From Gaiella occulta (GTDB taxonomy: Bacteria > Actinomycetota > Thermoleophilia > Gaiellales > Gaiellaceae): DNA of 64,000 nt. Within the stretch, counting starts at the first letter, position 1. Every line of letters starts with the position of its first letter. The position numbers were made by a program, and so were the translations under genes. A model generated the notes under the pieces. That model made no database searches, was not told where the DNA came from, and saw only the letters and a program-made list of their open reading frames with translations. This document shows positions 27,078 to 36,241 of this stretch, piece by piece. Where the stretch lies: positions 62,001 to 126,000 of the forward strand of contig NZ_QQZY01000002.1 of NCBI RefSeq assembly GCF_003351045.1, written 5' to 3'.

Positions 27078-27938
27078 GTGGCCAGCGGGGGACGAGTCGA
27101 GCGCGGATCGCGCCCCCGCGCGCGCGCGGCGAGCGTCGTCGTCCCGTTCCCGCGCCGGAATCCGGGCGATCGCCTCGATCTCGTGCGGCTCGTCCCCTCC
27201 GGCCGCTCGCTGCTGCTCGCGTTCGCCGTCCTCGGCGGTGCGTTCCTGCTCTGGTTCGCGGCGCGCGAGACGTCCGTCTTCGGCGTCCGCAGCGTCGACG
27301 TCGAGGGCGCTCCGCCCGGCGTCGCCGTCCAGGTGCGCAACGTGCTGTCGGCTGTCCGCGGCACGAGCCTGCTCAAGCTCGATCTGGCGGCGGCCGAGCG
27401 CCGCGTCGAGGCGATCCCCAGCGTCGAGTCCGTCGTCTTCGACCGCGCCTTCCCGCACACGCTGCGGGTGGTCGTCGCGCCCGAGCGTCCCGTCGCCGTC
27501 GTGCGCCAGGGCGCGTCGTCGTTCCTCGTGTCGGCGCGGGGGCGGGTGATGGCGAGCGTCGAGCGCCGCGCCCGCCCGACGCTCGCCCGCATATGGGTCA
27601 AGCGGGACGTCCGCCTCGCGCCCGGCGAGCGCGTCCAGGGCGATCTGCTCACGGCGGTCGATGCCGTCGGCCCGCTCGTCGGCACCCGCTTTCCCGGCCG
27701 CGTCGCGTCGGTCACGGCGACGCCGGACGATCTCACGCTGCGCCTGCGCGCGGGGCTCGAGGTGCGCCTCGGCGACCCGTCCGACGTCGATCTCAAGCTC
27801 GCGGTCGCCGCCCGGGTGATCCCGCTGCTCGCGACCGGCACCGCATATCTCGACGTCGCCGTTCCCGACCGTCCGGTGGCCGGTACAACTCTAGACTCTC
27901 AGGTAAAGGTTGAGAGTACGCCCTCGACCTCCCCTTGA
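27078..27938 (+). CDS. ftsQ: Cell division protein FtsQ
   Basis: 286 residues. A basic cytoplasmic N-terminus (RGSRPRARAASVVVPFPRR), a single membrane helix (SLLLAFAVLGGAFLLWFA), a POTRA domain (SVFGVRSVDVEGAPPGV) and the FtsQ beta domain (ERRVEAIPSVESVVFDRAFPHTLRVVV). It links early and late divisome proteins. GTG 27078 is chosen as the first start after the murB stop. The ftsZ promoter lies just after its stop codon. Confidence 0.92.
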   Translation: MASGGRVERGSRPRARAASVVVPFPRRNPGDRLDLVRLVPSGRSLLLAFAVLGGAFLLWFAARETSVFGVRSVDVEGAPPGVAVQVRNVLSAVRGTSLLKLDLAAAERRVEAIPSVESVVFDRAFPHTLRVVVAPERPVAVVRQGASSFLVSARGRVMASVERRARPTLARIWVKRDVRLAPGERVQGDLLTAVDAVGPLVGTRFPGRVASVTATPDDLTLRLRAGLEVRLGDPSDVDLKLAVAARVIPLLATGTAYLDVAVPDRPVAGTTLDSQVKVESTPSTSP

Positions 27939-27946
27939 GGTTTCTG

Positions 27947-27976
27947 TTGACAATGCCGACAAGGAGTCCGTACCCT
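27947..27976 (+). promoter_or_regulatory. Putative ftsZ promoter
   Basis: A perfect -35 hexamer TTGACA (27947-27952) and a -10-like TACCCT (27971-27976) are separated by 18 bp in the 115-bp ftsQ-ftsZ gap, about 78 bp before the ftsZ ATG. A dedicated ftsZ promoter is usual in actinobacteria. Confidence 0.55.
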
Positions 27977-28053
27977 GGCTTCGAAAGCCGGTTCCTGACA
28001 ACCCAATGGCTCGATGAGAGCTTGACGTCCAGGCAGGTCGAGGTGATGAGGCG

Positions 28054-29121
28054 ATGAACACGCAAGGCGGGAACTACCTGGCGGTGATCAAGGTCGTCGG
28101 TGTCGGCGGCGGCGGCACCAACGCCGTCAACCGGATGGTCGAGTCCGGCCTCAGCGGCGTCGAGTTCATCGCGGTCAACACGGACGCGCAGGCGCTCCTG
28201 ATGACGGATGCCGACGTCAAGATCCACATCGGCTCGAAGGCGACGCGCGGTCTCGGCGCCGGTGCCGACCCCGCGGTCGGTCTCGCGGCGGCCCAGGAGA
28301 CGCGGGACGAGTTGAAGGAGGCGCTGAAGGGCGCCGACATGATCTTCGTCACGGCCGGCGAGGGCGGCGGCACCGGCACCGGGGCGGCCCCCGTGGTGGC
28401 GGAGCTCGGCCGCGAGCTCGAGGCGCTCACCGTCGGCGTCGTCACGCGGCCGTTCGGGTTCGAGGGGCGCCGGCGCGCGGAGCAGGCCGAGGTCGGGATC
28501 CAGAGCCTGCGCGACCGCGTCGACACGCTGATCGTGATCGAGAACGACCGTCTGCTCCAGGTCGTCGACAAGAAGACGCCGGTGACGGAGGCGTTCCGCA
28601 TCGCCGACGACATCCTGCGCCAGGGCGTGCAGGGCATCACCGATCTGATCACCGTCCCCGGCCTCGTCAATCTCGACTTCGCCGACGTGCGCACGATCAT
28701 GCGCGACGCGGGATCGGCGCTGATGGGCATCGGCACCGCCTCCGGCGAGAACCGCGCCGCCGACGCGGCGAACGCCGCGGTCTCCTCGCCGCTGCTCGAG
28801 ACGACTCTCGACGGCGCGACCGGTGTGCTGCTCAACATCACGGGTGGCCCCAACATCGGCCTGTTCGAGGTGAACGAGGCGGCCGAGGTCGTCACCGGGC
28901 ACGCCGACGCGAACGCCAACGTCATCTTCGGCGCCGTCATCGACGAGTCGATGGGCGACGCGGTGCGCGTGACCGTGATCGCCACCGGCTTCGGCGGCCG
29001 GCCGCGCCGCAGGCGCATCGAGGCCCCCGGCGGGGCCGCCTCCACGCCCGAGCGTCGCTTCGAGGCTCCGGGCGCCGCCGACGCCGAGATCGAGATCCCG
29101 AGCTTCCTGCGCGAGGACTAG
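28054..29121 (+). CDS. ftsZ: Cell division GTPase FtsZ
   Basis: 355 residues. [25 protein letters not shown], the tubulin signature [24 protein letters not shown] with the catalytic T7-loop acids, and the C-terminal partner-binding peptide [11 protein letters not shown] are all intact. FtsZ polymerises into the Z ring. The linker before the terminal peptide is short, about 30 residues. Downstream is gcvT instead of the yggS/sepF genes seen after ftsZ in many Gram-positives. Confidence 0.98.
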   Translation: MNTQGGNYLAVIKVVGVGGGGTNAVNRMVESGLSGVEFIAVNTDAQALLMTDADVKIHIGSKATRGLGAGADPAVGLAAAQETRDELKEALKGADMIFVTAGEGGGTGTGAAPVVAELGRELEALTVGVVTRPFGFEGRRRAEQAEVGIQSLRDRVDTLIVIENDRLLQVVDKKTPVTEAFRIADDILRQGVQGITDLITVPGLVNLDFADVRTIMRDAGSALMGIGTASGENRAADAANAAVSSPLLETTLDGATGVLLNITGGPNIGLFEVNEAAEVVTGHADANANVIFGAVIDESMGDAVRVTVIATGFGGRPRRRRIEAPGGAASTPERRFEAPGAADAEIEIPSFLRED

Positions 29122-29167
29122 AGGCTTCATCCCCACCCGGCGGCACCTCTGGCGCTAGAGTCGGGCC

Positions 29168-30226
29168 GTGACCGATGCCGTCCTCCAGCGGACGCCGCTC
29201 TACGAGCGACACGTCGCCCTCGGCGCCCGTATGGTTCCCTTCGCCGGATGGGAGATGCCCGTCCAGTACGAGGGCGTCATCCCCGAGCACCTCGCGGTGC
29301 GCCGCGATCGCGGCGTCTTCGACGTGTCGCACATGGGGCAGCTGCACGTCGAAGGGCCGAAGGCGCACGAGCTGCTGCAGGGGCTGCTGTCGAACGACCT
29401 CGACCGCATCGGCGACGGCGAAGCGCAGTACACGTTGCTCACGAACGAGCACGGCGGCATCGTCGACGACCTGATCGCGTACCGCATCGGCCCCGCCCAC
29501 TACCTGCTCGTGGTCAACGCCGGCAACCGCGAGGCGGCGTTCGCGTGGATCAAGGAGCGCGAGATCCGCGGCTCCGAGGTGCGCGACGCCTCCGACGAGT
29601 ACGCGCTGCTCGCCGTCCAGGGCCCGACGGCGATCGAGGCGCTCGGCCTGCCCGACGCGCCCCCGTTCACACACGCGATGGGCGAGGTCGGCGGTGTCGA
29701 GGTGATGGTGTGCCGCACGGGCTACACGGGCGAGAAGGGAGTCGAGCTGATGTGCGCGGCCGACGACGCGCCGGCGCTCTGGGACGCGGTGGTTGCCGGC
29801 GGTGCCACGCCGTGTGGCCTCGGAGCGCGCGACACGCTGCGGCTCGAGGTCTGCTATCCGCTGCACGGCAACGACATCACGCAGGAGACGGACGCGATCT
29901 CGGCGGGCCTCTCGTGGACGTGCGCGCTCGACAAGGAGTTCACCGGCGTGGCGGCGCTGCGCCGGATCAAGGCCGAGGGGCCGCGGCGGCGGCTACAGGC
30001 GTTCGTGATGGAGGAGCGTGCGATCCCGCGCCACGGCATGGCGATCGACGGCGGCGGCGAGGTCACCTCGGGCACCCACTCGCCGATGCTCGACGTCGGC
30101 ATCGGGATGGGCTACGTGCCGGCGGCCGCCGCCGCGGTGGGCAGCGAGCTCGTGATCGACGTCCGCGGCAAGCCGAGGCGGGCACGCATCGTCAAGAAGC
30201 CGATCTATTCCAAGGAGGAGACGTAG
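29168..30226 (+). CDS. gcvT: Glycine cleavage system T protein (aminomethyltransferase)
   Basis: 352 residues. N-terminal TPLYERHVALGARMVPFAGWEMPVQY, FDVSHMGQL, LLTNEHGGIVDDLIAYR with the catalytic Asp, CRTGYTGEKGVE, ARDTLRLE and GHLG-like C-terminal GTHSPMLDVGIGMGYV identify GcvT. It releases ammonia from the aminomethyl-lipoyl arm and gives 5,10-methylene-THF. GTG start 46 bp after ftsZ; gcvH starts at the next base after its stop. Confidence 0.97.
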   Translation: MTDAVLQRTPLYERHVALGARMVPFAGWEMPVQYEGVIPEHLAVRRDRGVFDVSHMGQLHVEGPKAHELLQGLLSNDLDRIGDGEAQYTLLTNEHGGIVDDLIAYRIGPAHYLLVVNAGNREAAFAWIKEREIRGSEVRDASDEYALLAVQGPTAIEALGLPDAPPFTHAMGEVGGVEVMVCRTGYTGEKGVELMCAADDAPALWDAVVAGGATPCGLGARDTLRLEVCYPLHGNDITQETDAISAGLSWTCALDKEFTGVAALRRIKAEGPRRRLQAFVMEERAIPRHGMAIDGGGEVTSGTHSPMLDVGIGMGYVPAAAAAVGSELVIDVRGKPRRARIVKKPIYSKEET

Positions 30227-30622
30227 GTGGCAGCCGTAGAGAGCTACCCGGACGACCTGCTCTACCACCCCGAGCACGACTGGGCGCGCGTCGAGGGCGA
30301 CGAGGCGGTGCTCGGCATCACCTGGTGGGCGCAGGACGCGCTCGGTGAGCTCGTCCACTTCGAATGTCCCGCGGTCGGGAGCACGACGACGAAGGACCAG
30401 CCGTACGGCGAGGTCGAGTCCGTGAAGGCCGTGTCGGACGTGATCGCGCCGCTCTCGGGAGAGATCCTCGAGATCAACCAGAGGGCGGTCGACGAGCCGG
30501 AGACGATCAACGACGACCCCTACGGCGCCGGCTGGCTCGTCCGCATCCGCCTCTCCGACCCGGCGGAGACCGAGACGCTCATGGACGTCGCGGCCTACAC
30601 CGCGCACGTCGCGGAGCAATAG
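30227..30622 (+). CDS. gcvH: Glycine cleavage system H protein (lipoyl carrier)
   Basis: 131 residues. The lipoyl-lysine is in EVESVKAVSDVIAPLSG (K in ESVKA), preceded by HDWARVEGDEAVLGITWWAQDALGELV. The usual GITDYAQ is here GITWWAQ. H protein shuttles the methylamine group between P, T and L subunits. The GTG start directly abuts the gcvT stop, and its TAG overlaps the gcvPA GTG by one base. Confidence 0.97.
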   Translation: MAAVESYPDDLLYHPEHDWARVEGDEAVLGITWWAQDALGELVHFECPAVGSTTTKDQPYGEVESVKAVSDVIAPLSGEILEINQRAVDEPETINDDPYGAGWLVRIRLSDPAETETLMDVAAYTAHVAEQ

Positions 30623-31956
30623 TGACCGCCGGCTACCTGTCGCTCACCGAGCGCGACCGCGAGGAGATGCTCGAGGCGATCGGCGTCTCCTCGATGGAGG
30701 AGCTGTTCGCGCAGATCCCCGCCGCCGTCCGCCTCGACCGCGAGCTTGACGTCCCGCCCGCGCTCACCGAGGCCGAGCTGTTCCGCCACCTGGAGGAGCT
30801 CGCGGCGAAGAACGCGCACGCGGGCGTCGAGCTGTCGTTCCTCGGCGCCGGCATCTACGACCACTACGTGCCCGCCATCGTCGACACCGTGCTGCAGCGG
30901 GGAGAGTTCCTGACCGCCTACACGCCCTACCAGCCGGAGATGAGCCAGGGCGTGCTGCAGGCGATCTTCGAGTACCAGACGGTGATCTGCGAGCTAACCG
31001 GCATGGACGTGTCCAACGCGTCCGGCTACGACGGCTTCACCGTCGCCGCCGACGCGTGCTTCATCGCCAAGCACCACACGGGCCGCTCGAAGGTTGTCCT
31101 CTGCGAGACGCTGAACCCGCAGCTGCGCCAGGTCGTGAAGACCTACGCGCCCGGATTCGGCCTCGAGATCGTGGAGGTTCCCCACGACGGCGGCACCACC
31201 GACCCGGAGCGGCTCGCCGCGGCCGCGGTCGGCGCGGGCATCGTGATCTTCCCGCAGCCGAACTTCTTCGGCTGCCTGGAGCCGGCCCCCGACCTCGCGC
31301 AGGCGGCGAAGGAGGCGGGGGCTCTCGCCGTCGCCCATGTCGACATCACGTCTCTCGGCGTGCTCGAGGCACCCGGCGCCTACGGGTGCGACATCGCGAT
31401 CGGCGAGGGGCAGGGCATCGGCAACGCGCAGAGCTACGGCGGCCCGCACTACGGCTTCCTCGCCGCGCGCTCGGAGTTCATCCGCCGCATGCCGGGGCGG
31501 ATCGTCGGCGAGACGACCGACCTCAACGGCGACCGCGGCTTCGTGCTGACGCTGCAGACGCGCGAGCAGCACATCCGCAGGGAGAAGGCGACCTCGAACA
31601 TGACCACGAACCAGACGCTGCTCTCGCTGGGCGGCCTCGTCACCCTGGCCTGGCTCGGCCCGCAGGGGCTGCGCGAGCTCGGCGAGACGTGCATGGCGCT
31701 CGTCGGCTACGCGGCGGAGCGCATCCACCTGCCGGCGGCGTTCGACCGACCGGCGTTCAAGGAGCTGGCCCTGCGCACGCCGATCCCGGCCAGGGACGTC
31801 ATCCGCGCAGCCCGTGAGCGGGGCGTCCACCCAGGGTATGCACTCGGGCGCGACGTCGAGGGGATGGACGACGTCCTCCTCGTGGCGTTCACCGAGAAGC
31901 GGACGCCGGCCGAGATCGACCGCCTCGCCGGCGTGCTCGCGGAGGTGTGTTCCTGA
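30622..31956 (+). CDS. gcvPA: Glycine dehydrogenase (decarboxylating) subunit 1
   Basis: 444 residues, N-terminal half of the split P protein. SLTERDREEMLEAIGVSS, FLGAGIYDHYVPAIVD, FLTAYTPYQPEMSQGVLQAIFEYQT, ELTGMDVSNASGYDG and SYGGPHYGFLAAR are diagnostic. It forms a heterotetramer with GcvPB to decarboxylate glycine; the cofactor lysine is in subunit 2. The stop overlaps the gcvPB ATG (ATGA). Confidence 0.97.
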   Translation: MTAGYLSLTERDREEMLEAIGVSSMEELFAQIPAAVRLDRELDVPPALTEAELFRHLEELAAKNAHAGVELSFLGAGIYDHYVPAIVDTVLQRGEFLTAYTPYQPEMSQGVLQAIFEYQTVICELTGMDVSNASGYDGFTVAADACFIAKHHTGRSKVVLCETLNPQLRQVVKTYAPGFGLEIVEVPHDGGTTDPERLAAAAVGAGIVIFPQPNFFGCLEPAPDLAQAAKEAGALAVAHVDITSLGVLEAPGAYGCDIAIGEGQGIGNAQSYGGPHYGFLAARSEFIRRMPGRIVGETTDLNGDRGFVLTLQTREQHIRREKATSNMTTNQTLLSLGGLVTLAWLGPQGLRELGETCMALVGYAAERIHLPAAFDRPAFKELALRTPIPARDVIRAARERGVHPGYALGRDVEGMDDVLLVAFTEKRTPAEIDRLAGVLAEVCS

Positions 31957-33431
31957 TGGAGCTCATCTTCGAGAAGAGCCAGGCCGGACGTCGTGCCGGC
32001 CGCGTCCCCTCCTACGGCCTGCCCGTGCCGGAGGTGCCCGCCGGGCTCGCGCGGAGCACGCCGCCGCGCCTGCCGGAGCTCGCCGAGAACGAGATCGTGC
32101 GCCACTTCACCAACCTCGCCGATCGCAACTTCGGCATCGACACGGGCTTCTACCCGCTCGGGTCGTGCACGATGAAGTACAACCCGCGCGTCAACGAGAA
32201 GCTCGCCGCGCTGCCGGGCTTCGCCAACCTGCACCCGCACCAGGAGGACGAGGGCGCGCAGGGGGCGCTCGAGCTGATGTGGGAGCTGCAGCAGATCCTC
32301 GCCGAGGTGGCGGGGCTGCCGGCGGTGACGTTGCAGCCCGCCGCAGGCTCGCAGGGCGAGCTGACGGGGCTGATGCTGATGCGGGCCTACTTCAACGACC
32401 GGGGCGAGGGCGGTCGGCGCGACACGATCATCACCGCGGACACGGCGCACGGCACCAACCCGGCGAGCGTGACGATGGCCGGGTTCAGGCTCGAGAAGGT
32501 CGCCACGACAGAGCGCGGGAACCTCGACCTCGACGACCTGCGCGCGAAGGTGAACGAGCGCACCGCCGGGCTGATGCTGACGAACCCGTCCACGCTCGGC
32601 CTGTTCGACGAGAACATCGTCGAGGTGGCGGAGATCTTCCACGACGCGGGGGCGCTGCTCTACTACGACGGGGCCAACCTGAACGCCGTCGTCGGCATCT
32701 CCCGGCCGGGCGACATGGGCTTCGACATCGTCCACTACAACCTGCACAAGACGTTCTCGCAGCCGCACGGCGGCGGCGGGCCCGGCGGCGGGCCGGTGGC
32801 GGTGCGCGACGCGCTCGAGCCGTTCCTGCCCTCGCCGCAGGTCGTGCGCGACGGGGACGTGTTCCGGCTCGACCACGACCGCCCGAAGTCGATCGGCCGC
32901 GTGCGCGGGTTCGCCGGCCCGTTCGGGGTGTTCGTACGGTCGTACGCGTTCATGCGGGCCTACGGCCCCGAGCTGCGGGCCATGTCCGAGACGGCGGTGC
33001 TGAACGCGAACTACCTGCTCGCGCGCCTGAAGGACGCCTACGAGCTGCCGTACGACCGCCTCTGCATGCACGAGTTCGTGCTCTCCGCGCGCCGCCTCAA
33101 GCGCGAGCACGGCATCACCGCGCTCGACGTCGCGAAGCGGCTGATGGACTACGACATCCACCCGCCGACGGTGTACTTCCCGCTCGTCGTGCCCGAGGCG
33201 CTGATGATCGAGCCGACCGAGACGGAGCCGAAGGAACGCCTCGACGCGTTCGTCGACGTGATGCTGCGGATCGCGGCGGAGGCGGCCGATGCGCCCGAGC
33301 TGCTCAAGGACGCGCCGCACGAGCGGCCGGTGCGCCGGCTCGACGAGGTGAAGGCCGCGAAGGAGCCGATCGTCAAGCACGGCTTCGGCGACGCGGCGCG
33401 GGAGGGTGCGCTGCGGGCGGCCGGCAGGTAG
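31956..33431 (+). CDS. gcvPB: Glycine dehydrogenase (decarboxylating) subunit 2
   Basis: 491 residues, C-terminal half of the split P protein. VRHFTNLADRNFGIDTGFYPLGSCTMKYNP, DTAHGTNPASVTMAGF and the pyridoxal-phosphate lysine region HYNLHKTFSQPHGGGGPG are clear. Split P proteins occur in thermophiles, Firmicutes and deep actinobacteria, whereas most actinomycetes have a single chain. No gcvL (lipoamide dehydrogenase) is in the window. ATG 31956 is preferred over GTG 31947 because of the 4-bp overlap. Confidence 0.97.
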   Translation: MELIFEKSQAGRRAGRVPSYGLPVPEVPAGLARSTPPRLPELAENEIVRHFTNLADRNFGIDTGFYPLGSCTMKYNPRVNEKLAALPGFANLHPHQEDEGAQGALELMWELQQILAEVAGLPAVTLQPAAGSQGELTGLMLMRAYFNDRGEGGRRDTIITADTAHGTNPASVTMAGFRLEKVATTERGNLDLDDLRAKVNERTAGLMLTNPSTLGLFDENIVEVAEIFHDAGALLYYDGANLNAVVGISRPGDMGFDIVHYNLHKTFSQPHGGGGPGGGPVAVRDALEPFLPSPQVVRDGDVFRLDHDRPKSIGRVRGFAGPFGVFVRSYAFMRAYGPELRAMSETAVLNANYLLARLKDAYELPYDRLCMHEFVLSARRLKREHGITALDVAKRLMDYDIHPPTVYFPLVVPEALMIEPTETEPKERLDAFVDVMLRIAAEAADAPELLKDAPHERPVRRLDEVKAAKEPIVKHGFGDAAREGALRAAGR

Positions 33432-33435
33432 GCCG

Positions 33436-33591
33436 GGACGTTCCGTCACGAGCGCCGCGCTCGCGCTCGTGTTCGCATTCTTCTCGCTTCTCGACGGGCC
33501 CCGGCCGCGACAACGGGCAGTTCGCGATCGGACTGGCTGCCGGCGTCGTGTTCGATGCGACGATGATCCGCGCGTCGCTCGTACCGTCGTC
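33436..33591 (+). pseudogene. Decayed C-terminal fragment of an MMPL/RND-family transporter
   Basis: Two short pieces in adjacent frames read like the end of an MMPL lipid transporter. Frame one gives GRSVTSAALALVFAFFSLL at 33436-33510, matching the typical I-T-S-A-A helix; about 33506 the match shifts by one frame to QFAIGLAAGVVFDATMIRAS then LVPS, matching the terminal helix with its conserved D-A-T-x-x-R-x-x-L-V-P. No start, no upstream transporter and a frameshift mark it as a relic, lying between gcvPB and rlmN. Confidence 0.72.
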
Positions 33592-33610
33592 CGCCCGCCC
33601 GCGCCCGGCT

Positions 33611-34621
33611 TCAGGCCGGCGCGACGGGCGTGCGGCGAGGCTTCGTCGGCGCGGCCAGCTGGCCGCACGCGGCGGCGATGTCGCGGCCGCGCGTGAGCCG
33701 CACGGTGGCGGGGATGCGGGCGCGGTCGAGCACCTGCTTGAAGGCGGCGATCGTGTCGCGCGACGAGCCCTCGAACATCCCGGTCGGGTTGTAGGGGATG
33801 AGGTTCACCTTGAACGCCTTCGCGTCGAGCACCTCTGCGAGCTCGCGCGCGTGCGAGGGGGAGTCGTTGACGCCCGCGAGCATCACGTACTCGACGTAGA
33901 CCTTGCGATTGCGCAGCTCGACGTAGCGGCGGCACTCGGCGAGCACGTCGGCGAGCGGATAGCGGTCGTTCACCGGCATCAGCCGCGACCGCAGCGGCCC
34001 GCCCGCCGCGTGGAGCGACAGCGCCAGCCGGATCGGCTCGTCGACCTCGTCGACGAACCGCGACAGCCCCGGCATCCAGCCGACGGTCGAGATCGTCGTG
34101 CGGCGGTGGGTGATCCCGGCGTCCGGCAGCCTGCGCGCGGCGGCGAGCACGTTGTCGAGGTTGAGGAACGGCTCGCCCATGCCCATGAACACGCAGTGGT
34201 CGAGCTCCTCCAGCCGGCGGAAGTGCAGCGCCTGGTCGAGGATCTCCGACGGTGTCAGGTTGCGCCCGAAGCGCATCGCGCCGGTGGCGCAGAACGTGCA
34301 CGTCAACGGGCAGCCGGACTGGGACGAGACGCAGATCGAGCGGCGCCCGTCGCGGTAGCGCATCAGCACCGCCTCGACCGGATGCCCGTCCTGGGTGCGG
34401 AAGAGGGTCTTCAGCGTGCCGTCGCGCGAGAGAGCCTCGCTCTCCACCGTCAGCGTCGAGTACGGCACCTGCTCGGCGAGCGCATCCCGCAGGGCTCGGG
34501 GAACGTTCGACATCGCCTCGTAGCCGGGAGCGCCGCGGGCGGCCCACTCCCACACCTGACGCACGCGGTAGGCCGGCTCGCCGCGCCCGGCGATCGTCGT
34601 CTCGAGCAGGCCGAGATCCAT
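33611..34621 (-). CDS. rlmN: 23S rRNA (adenine(2503)-C2)-methyltransferase, radical SAM
   Basis: 336 residues. Radical-SAM cluster motif CPLTCTFC within SSQSGCPLTCTFCATG, plus FMGMGEPFLNLDNV, TISTVGWMPG, LALSLHAA, VEYVMLAGVNDS, NLIPYNPTG and the mechanistic C-terminal Cys in RGRDIAAACGQL. RlmN methylates C2 of A2503 in 23S rRNA and A37 of some tRNAs. ATG 34621. The universal stress protein gene ends 54 bp upstream on the same strand. Confidence 0.97.
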   Translation of the reverse strand: MDLGLLETTIAGRGEPAYRVRQVWEWAARGAPGYEAMSNVPRALRDALAEQVPYSTLTVESEALSRDGTLKTLFRTQDGHPVEAVLMRYRDGRRSICVSSQSGCPLTCTFCATGAMRFGRNLTPSEILDQALHFRRLEELDHCVFMGMGEPFLNLDNVLAAARRLPDAGITHRRTTISTVGWMPGLSRFVDEVDEPIRLALSLHAAGGPLRSRLMPVNDRYPLADVLAECRRYVELRNRKVYVEYVMLAGVNDSPSHARELAEVLDAKAFKVNLIPYNPTGMFEGSSRDTIAAFKQVLDRARIPATVRLTRGRDIAAACGQLAAPTKPRRTPVAPA

Positions 34622-34675
34622 GGCTGGAGTGTACGGGCGGGGCCGGCCTCGCCCGCCGTCGCGCCGCCGGCGCCG

Positions 34676-35113
34676 TCAGTCGCGCGGCGCCGGCACGACG
34701 AGCACCGGGCAGCGCGCGTGCTGCACGACGTCGTGGCTGACCGACCCCAGCACGAGCGTCTTGATCGCTCCGTGGCCGCGCTGCCCGACGACGATCAGCT
34801 CGGCGTCGTGCGCGTTCTCGAGGATCGCCCCGGCGGCGTGGCCCTCGACGGCGGCGAGCTCGACGTCGGCGGCCTTCTCGCCCGCGACGGCGGCGACGGT
34901 GGCGGAGAGCAGCTCCGCCGCGGCGTCGCGGATCGGCTCGATGTCGATCGGCGGCACGACGCCCGGGCCGGTCAGCGCGACCGGCAGCACGGGCAGCCAC
35001 GCGTGGACGGCGCGGACGCGCGTGCCGCGCAGGGCTGCCTCGTACAGCGCCAGGCGCAGCGCCTCCTTGGAGACGTCCGAGCCGTCGATCCCGACCACGA
35101 TCACATCCGGCAC
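34676..35113 (-). CDS. Universal stress protein (UspA family)
   Basis: 145 residues, one UspA domain. DVIVVGIDGSDVSKEAL starts the fold and the C-terminal ATP-binding motif is GQRGHGAIKTLVLGSVSHDVVQHARCPVLVV (G-x2-G-x9-G-S/T pattern), so it should bind ATP. Such proteins promote stress survival, but the trigger is not readable here. GTG 35113 is used; an ATG at 35131 would add six residues. It is divergent from the threonine aldolase gene with little or no gap. Confidence 0.9.
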   Translation of the reverse strand: MPDVIVVGIDGSDVSKEALRLALYEAALRGTRVRAVHAWLPVLPVALTGPGVVPPIDIEPIRDAAAELLSATVAAVAGEKAADVELAAVEGHAAGAILENAHDAELIVVGQRGHGAIKTLVLGSVSHDVVQHARCPVLVVPAPRD

Positions 35114-35147
35114 GGTACCAGCGCAGGACATGCAGAATGCGCGGGCC

Positions 35148-36191
35148 GTGATCGACCTCCGCTCGGACACCGTCACCCGTCCCACGGATGCGATGCGCGC
35201 CGCGATCGCCGCGGCCGCGGTCGGCGACGAGCAACAGCGCGAGGATCCGACCGTCAACCTGCTGCAGGAGCGCGCGGCGACCCTGCTCGGCCACGAGCGG
35301 GCGCTGTTCCTGCCGACCGCGACGATGGCGAACCAGATCGCGCTGCGGCTGCACGGGCGGCCGGGCGACGTGCTCGTCGCCGAGGAGCTGTCGCACGTGC
35401 TCGTGTACGAGTTCGGCGGCGCCGCCCTGCACGCGGGGCTCGTGACGGTCGGGCTGCGCGGCTCCTACGGCCGCATCCGCGGCGAGCAGGTGCGGTCGGT
35501 CGCCGCTCGCAGCGCCTACGACGTCGACCAGCGTCCGGCCGTGCTCGCGCTCGAAGACACGCACAACAGCGCGGGCGGGACCGTGTGGCCGCTCGACGAG
35601 CTCGACGACGTCGTCGCCGCCGCCCGCGAGGCGGGCATGGCCGTCCACCTCGACGGAGCGCGGCTGCTCAACGCCGCCGTCGCGCAGGGGCTGGCCCCGT
35701 CGGAGATCGCCCGGCGTTGCGACACCGTGACGCTCTGCCTCTCGAAGGGGCTCGGCTGCCCGCTCGGCGCCGTGCTCGCGGGCTCGGAGGCGCTGATCGA
35801 GCGCGCGTGGCGCGAGAAGCACCTCTTCGGCGGCGCGATGCGGCAGGCGGGCATCGTCGCCGCGGCGGGCCTGCACGCGCTCGACCACCACGTCGACCGC
35901 CTCGCCGACGACAACGCCCGTGCGCGGCGCCTCGCCGAGGCCTGGCACGCGGCCGGCGTGCCGATCGACCTCGAGAGCGTGCAGACGAACTTCGTCCAGA
36001 TCGACCTGGCCCCGCTCGGCCTCGGCCGCGACGAGGCCCTCGAGCGGGTGCGTGCCGCCGGCGTCGCCCTGTCGGCCACGATCCACGAGACCCGCGTCAG
36101 GGCGGTCACGCACCTCGACGTCGACGACGACGACGTCGAGCGGGCGATCGCGTGCGTGCCCGCGGCGCTCGGCGCGCGGGCGTCGCGCTGA
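35148..36191 (+). CDS. Low-specificity L-threonine aldolase
   Basis: 347 residues, fold-type I PLP enzyme. IDLRSDTVTRPTDAMR is the family N-terminus; GDEQQREDPTVNLLQE, PTATMANQIAL, ALEDTHNSAGGTVW, HLDGARLLNAAVA (PLP-binding Asp) and CLSKGLGCPLGAVLAGS (PLP lysine) follow. It cleaves threonine or allo-threonine to glycine and acetaldehyde. This fits near the glycine-cleavage operon, although in a separate transcript. GTG 35148 matches the usual N-terminus; ATG 35130 is possible. Confidence 0.94.
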   Translation: MIDLRSDTVTRPTDAMRAAIAAAAVGDEQQREDPTVNLLQERAATLLGHERALFLPTATMANQIALRLHGRPGDVLVAEELSHVLVYEFGGAALHAGLVTVGLRGSYGRIRGEQVRSVAARSAYDVDQRPAVLALEDTHNSAGGTVWPLDELDDVVAAAREAGMAVHLDGARLLNAAVAQGLAPSEIARRCDTVTLCLSKGLGCPLGAVLAGSEALIERAWREKHLFGGAMRQAGIVAAAGLHALDHHVDRLADDNARARRLAEAWHAAGVPIDLESVQTNFVQIDLAPLGLGRDEALERVRAAGVALSATIHETRVRAVTHLDVDDDDVERAIACVPAALGARASR

Positions 36192-36241
36192 GCCCGCGAG
36201 CGGGGCGGCTGCCGCTGGCAGACGGGCACAATGCGGCGACG

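Noticed and set aside
31707-36113. 1468-codon antisense frame across gcvPA, gcvPB, rlmN and neighbours
   Set aside because: It crosses several well-supported genes on both strands, has Arg/His/Glu-rich composition and no recognisable fold.
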